Positions 62,266-64,000 of a stretch of DNA of 64,000 nt are shown piece after piece. The stretch lies in contig CAJJDN010000161.1 of the NCBI GenBank assembly GCA_905182985.1, positions 4,095 to 68,094 on the forward strand, given 5' to 3'. This DNA comes from Paramecium sonneborni. Lineage: Eukaryota > Ciliophora > Oligohymenophorea > Peniculida > Parameciidae. Positions within the stretch are counted from its first letter, which is position 1; each line of letters opens with the position of its first letter. Both the position numbers and the translations under genes were made by a program. The notes under the pieces were generated by a model. The model did not search any database, had not been told where the DNA came from, and worked only from the letters and a program-made list of their open reading frames with translations.

Positions 62266-64000
62266 ATGTCCGATAACACACTAAAAATTTGGATGCAATA
62301 ATTAAATGATCTTTTAGGACATTTAACCGAAAAAATACAAAATTGTTTTGATTAATGCGCATAATAATAATAATATAAAAAAGAAGAAACAAAAATAAAT
62401 GATTGGATTAAATATTTGCCATAGGATTAACTCACTTATGATAATCAAGATGTTTATGTAATGAAACACATAAATGATAAATTCATTTTAAAATAATTTG
62501 TTTTCTAAAAAAGATATGAAGAATAAATATATGAAGTTAAATTATTTGATAGTTTTTCAGAAGCAGAAATACAGCAAGGATAATATGAAAATTCAATTTT
62601 TGAATTCTAAATAATCGATAATAATGCTCTTCTATTAAGTATATAATTTAATGTAGTAAATAGTTAAACAATCATACAAATCAAATACTAACAAATCTGA
62701 AAAATAAAATGCTCTCATTATTAAAGAAATTTATACAGGATTTATTTAGGATAACATTTTATGGCTTTCCCTAATAAAAAATGTTAGTCTATGTTAATAA
62801 GCAGCCTTTCATCCCTTAAATCCAAATTATTTAGTAGTTTTACAAACATCTTAAGAGTGGAATAGATAACACACTTTTTAAAAGTATTATAATTTTATCA
62901 TAATTTAGAGAATAATATTTTATGGTGTTTTAAATAAAAAATCCTAGATAACCAATTGTGAGAATCAATCTTAATTAGGCTATGAATGGAAATGCTTTGG
63001 CTTTCTCTTTTTCTTAAAGTGAAGATCAAAATTAATTCCTCATTTACTTTATAAATAATTTAGGACTAATATTTTATTATGAATTGATACTTCATGATAT
63101 GGTTTTTAAATTGTAGACTAAAATGTATCTGCAGGCTTCTAAATAGGAATTAGTTTAGTTTGTCAAAGAAAGACCTGATAAGGATTTTAAAATTAATTAT
63201 GATGTTACTAAATAAGATGAATATTAAAGAGGAAATATCAAATTCTAATCATTTGAAAACTCCAATTATTAATTTCCAAAAAGTAATAATTATCTTTTAT
63301 TTTAAAAAATGGCTATTGCTGAATATCATTTATTCTTTATAATTGCTAAATAAACAAACCAAGATCTTATTGTACAAGTACTTATTGCAAAAGATTTATA
63401 AAAACTCTATGAAATTTATTAAGATGAAGTTAAATTCTAAAAATAAGTTGACAATGACCTCTTAATATCAAATATATATAAGAATTAATAACCTAAAATT
63501 ATATATTCAAGTGATAATGTGACTCATGTAGTTCAAAATTAATTAGATTTTCCAAACAGATATCAACTCCTTATATTGTATCATAATTCATTAATATCTA
63601 TTGATTATTCAAATGTAGTTTAATATAAATAAGATTAATCTCCTATAAATGTTACTTGTATTGACTTAATACCATTTGCAAATGAATATTAAGATTAATC
63701 TAATTAAGAACCTTTCATTCTTTAAGTATTATGTTTAGATCTCTACAAATCTAAATAATTACTTCTAAGAATGACTAATAGAACCTAAAAATAAACTTTC
63801 CAACTTTTACCTTAAAAATTATTATTAAGTATAACAGAATAAAATTAAGAAATTAATAAATTGGCTTTCGATTTTTTTAATGAATAGAATGTTTATTTGA
63901 TGAATAAAAAAGCATTATAAGATTTCAAGAAATATCTTGAGTTTATTAACTCATAGAAACTACCATAATGTAAAACAGAAGAAGAAATAATCTCTATAAA
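62266..64000 (+). CDS. Large hypothetical protein, cut by window edge (possible nucleoporin-type propeller)
   Basis: It starts MSDNTLKIWMQQLNDLLGHL and runs off the right edge. Blocks in order: KINDWIKYLPQDQLTYDN, YEVKLFDSFSEAEIQQ, a frame change near 62650-62710 that needs an intron, LWLSLIKNVSLCQQAAFHPL then NPNYLVVLQTSQEW, another near 62920, INLNQAMNGNALAFSFS, ILHDMVFKLQTKMYL, FPNRYQLLILYHNSL and ALQDFKKYLEFINSQ. The AAFHPLNPNYLVVL strand recalls the WHPLSxxHLVVL blade of Nup88/Nup82-type beta-propellers, but that is one short motif. I treat it as a hypothetical propeller-like protein. The 3' part is outside the window. Confidence 0.5.

Noticed and set aside
1..64000. tRNA, rRNA, CRISPR arrays, transposase genes
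   Set aside because: I found no cloverleaf-like GC-rich segment, no rRNA-like block, no spaced short repeats and no recognisable transposase motifs. A covariance-model scan was not possible.

Overview
The window is nuclear DNA of a ciliate that uses genetic code 6 (TAA and TAG = Gln, TGA the only stop). The cleanest proof is histone H4 near 59.6-59.9 kb, where the invariant Gln of the C-terminal [12 protein letters not shown] block is TAA and the gene stops at TGA. Nearly every multi-exon gene here has introns of about 17-41 nt (mostly 22-32) with GT/AG ends. Together with the AT-rich base composition this points to Paramecium or a close peniculid relative, not Tetrahymena. Spacing of some genes is very tight (34 bp between two divergent start codons at 52.1 kb), which suggests macronuclear sequence. 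Because only TGA stops translation, many long open frames are antisense shadows. I chose frames by domain motifs, by paralogy inside the window and by whether a tiny GT-AG intron restores the frame.

Layout. 1-1.2 kb: decayed ORFs of a surface-protein type. 1.8-3.9 kb: a WD40 gene and a TPR gene, both minus. 4.2-7.4 kb: a MORN-variant repeat protein, plus. 8.2-15.1 kb: a giant cysteine-rich (DUF4215-like) membrane protein, minus. 15.3-18.7 kb: small hypothetical genes and relics of surface-protein genes. 18.7-20.7 kb: an exact 952-bp direct duplication flanking the window's only N. 21.1-22.1 kb: a Bax-inhibitor-1/TMBIM-like membrane protein. 22.4-24.6 kb: a hypothetical gene and an intronless WD40 gene. 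25.7-35.1 and 36.3-44.9 kb: two tandem giant paralogous surface proteins (signal peptide, cysteine-rich region, beta-helix-like region, multi-pass C-terminus). 45.4-46.5 kb: a small gene and an F-box-like gene. 47.6-50.5 kb: a hypothetical gene and a Wntless-like membrane protein. 50.6-52.1 kb: a small charged protein and a stomatin/SPFH protein. 52.1-59.2 kb: a guanylyl cyclase with an N-terminal P4-ATPase-like domain. 59.6-62.1 kb: histone H4 and a PTB-like RNA-binding protein with a Gln-rich linker. 62.3 kb to the end: a large gene cut by the window edge.

Themes. The left and middle parts are rich in large cell-surface proteins (three intact giants plus at least three relics), as expected where surface-gene families duplicate and decay. 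The right part is mostly conserved housekeeping and signalling genes, and the cyclase fusion is the functional highlight. I saw no rRNA, tRNA, CRISPR or bacterial operon structure. Intron positions were inferred by eye, so exon boundaries are provisional where noted.
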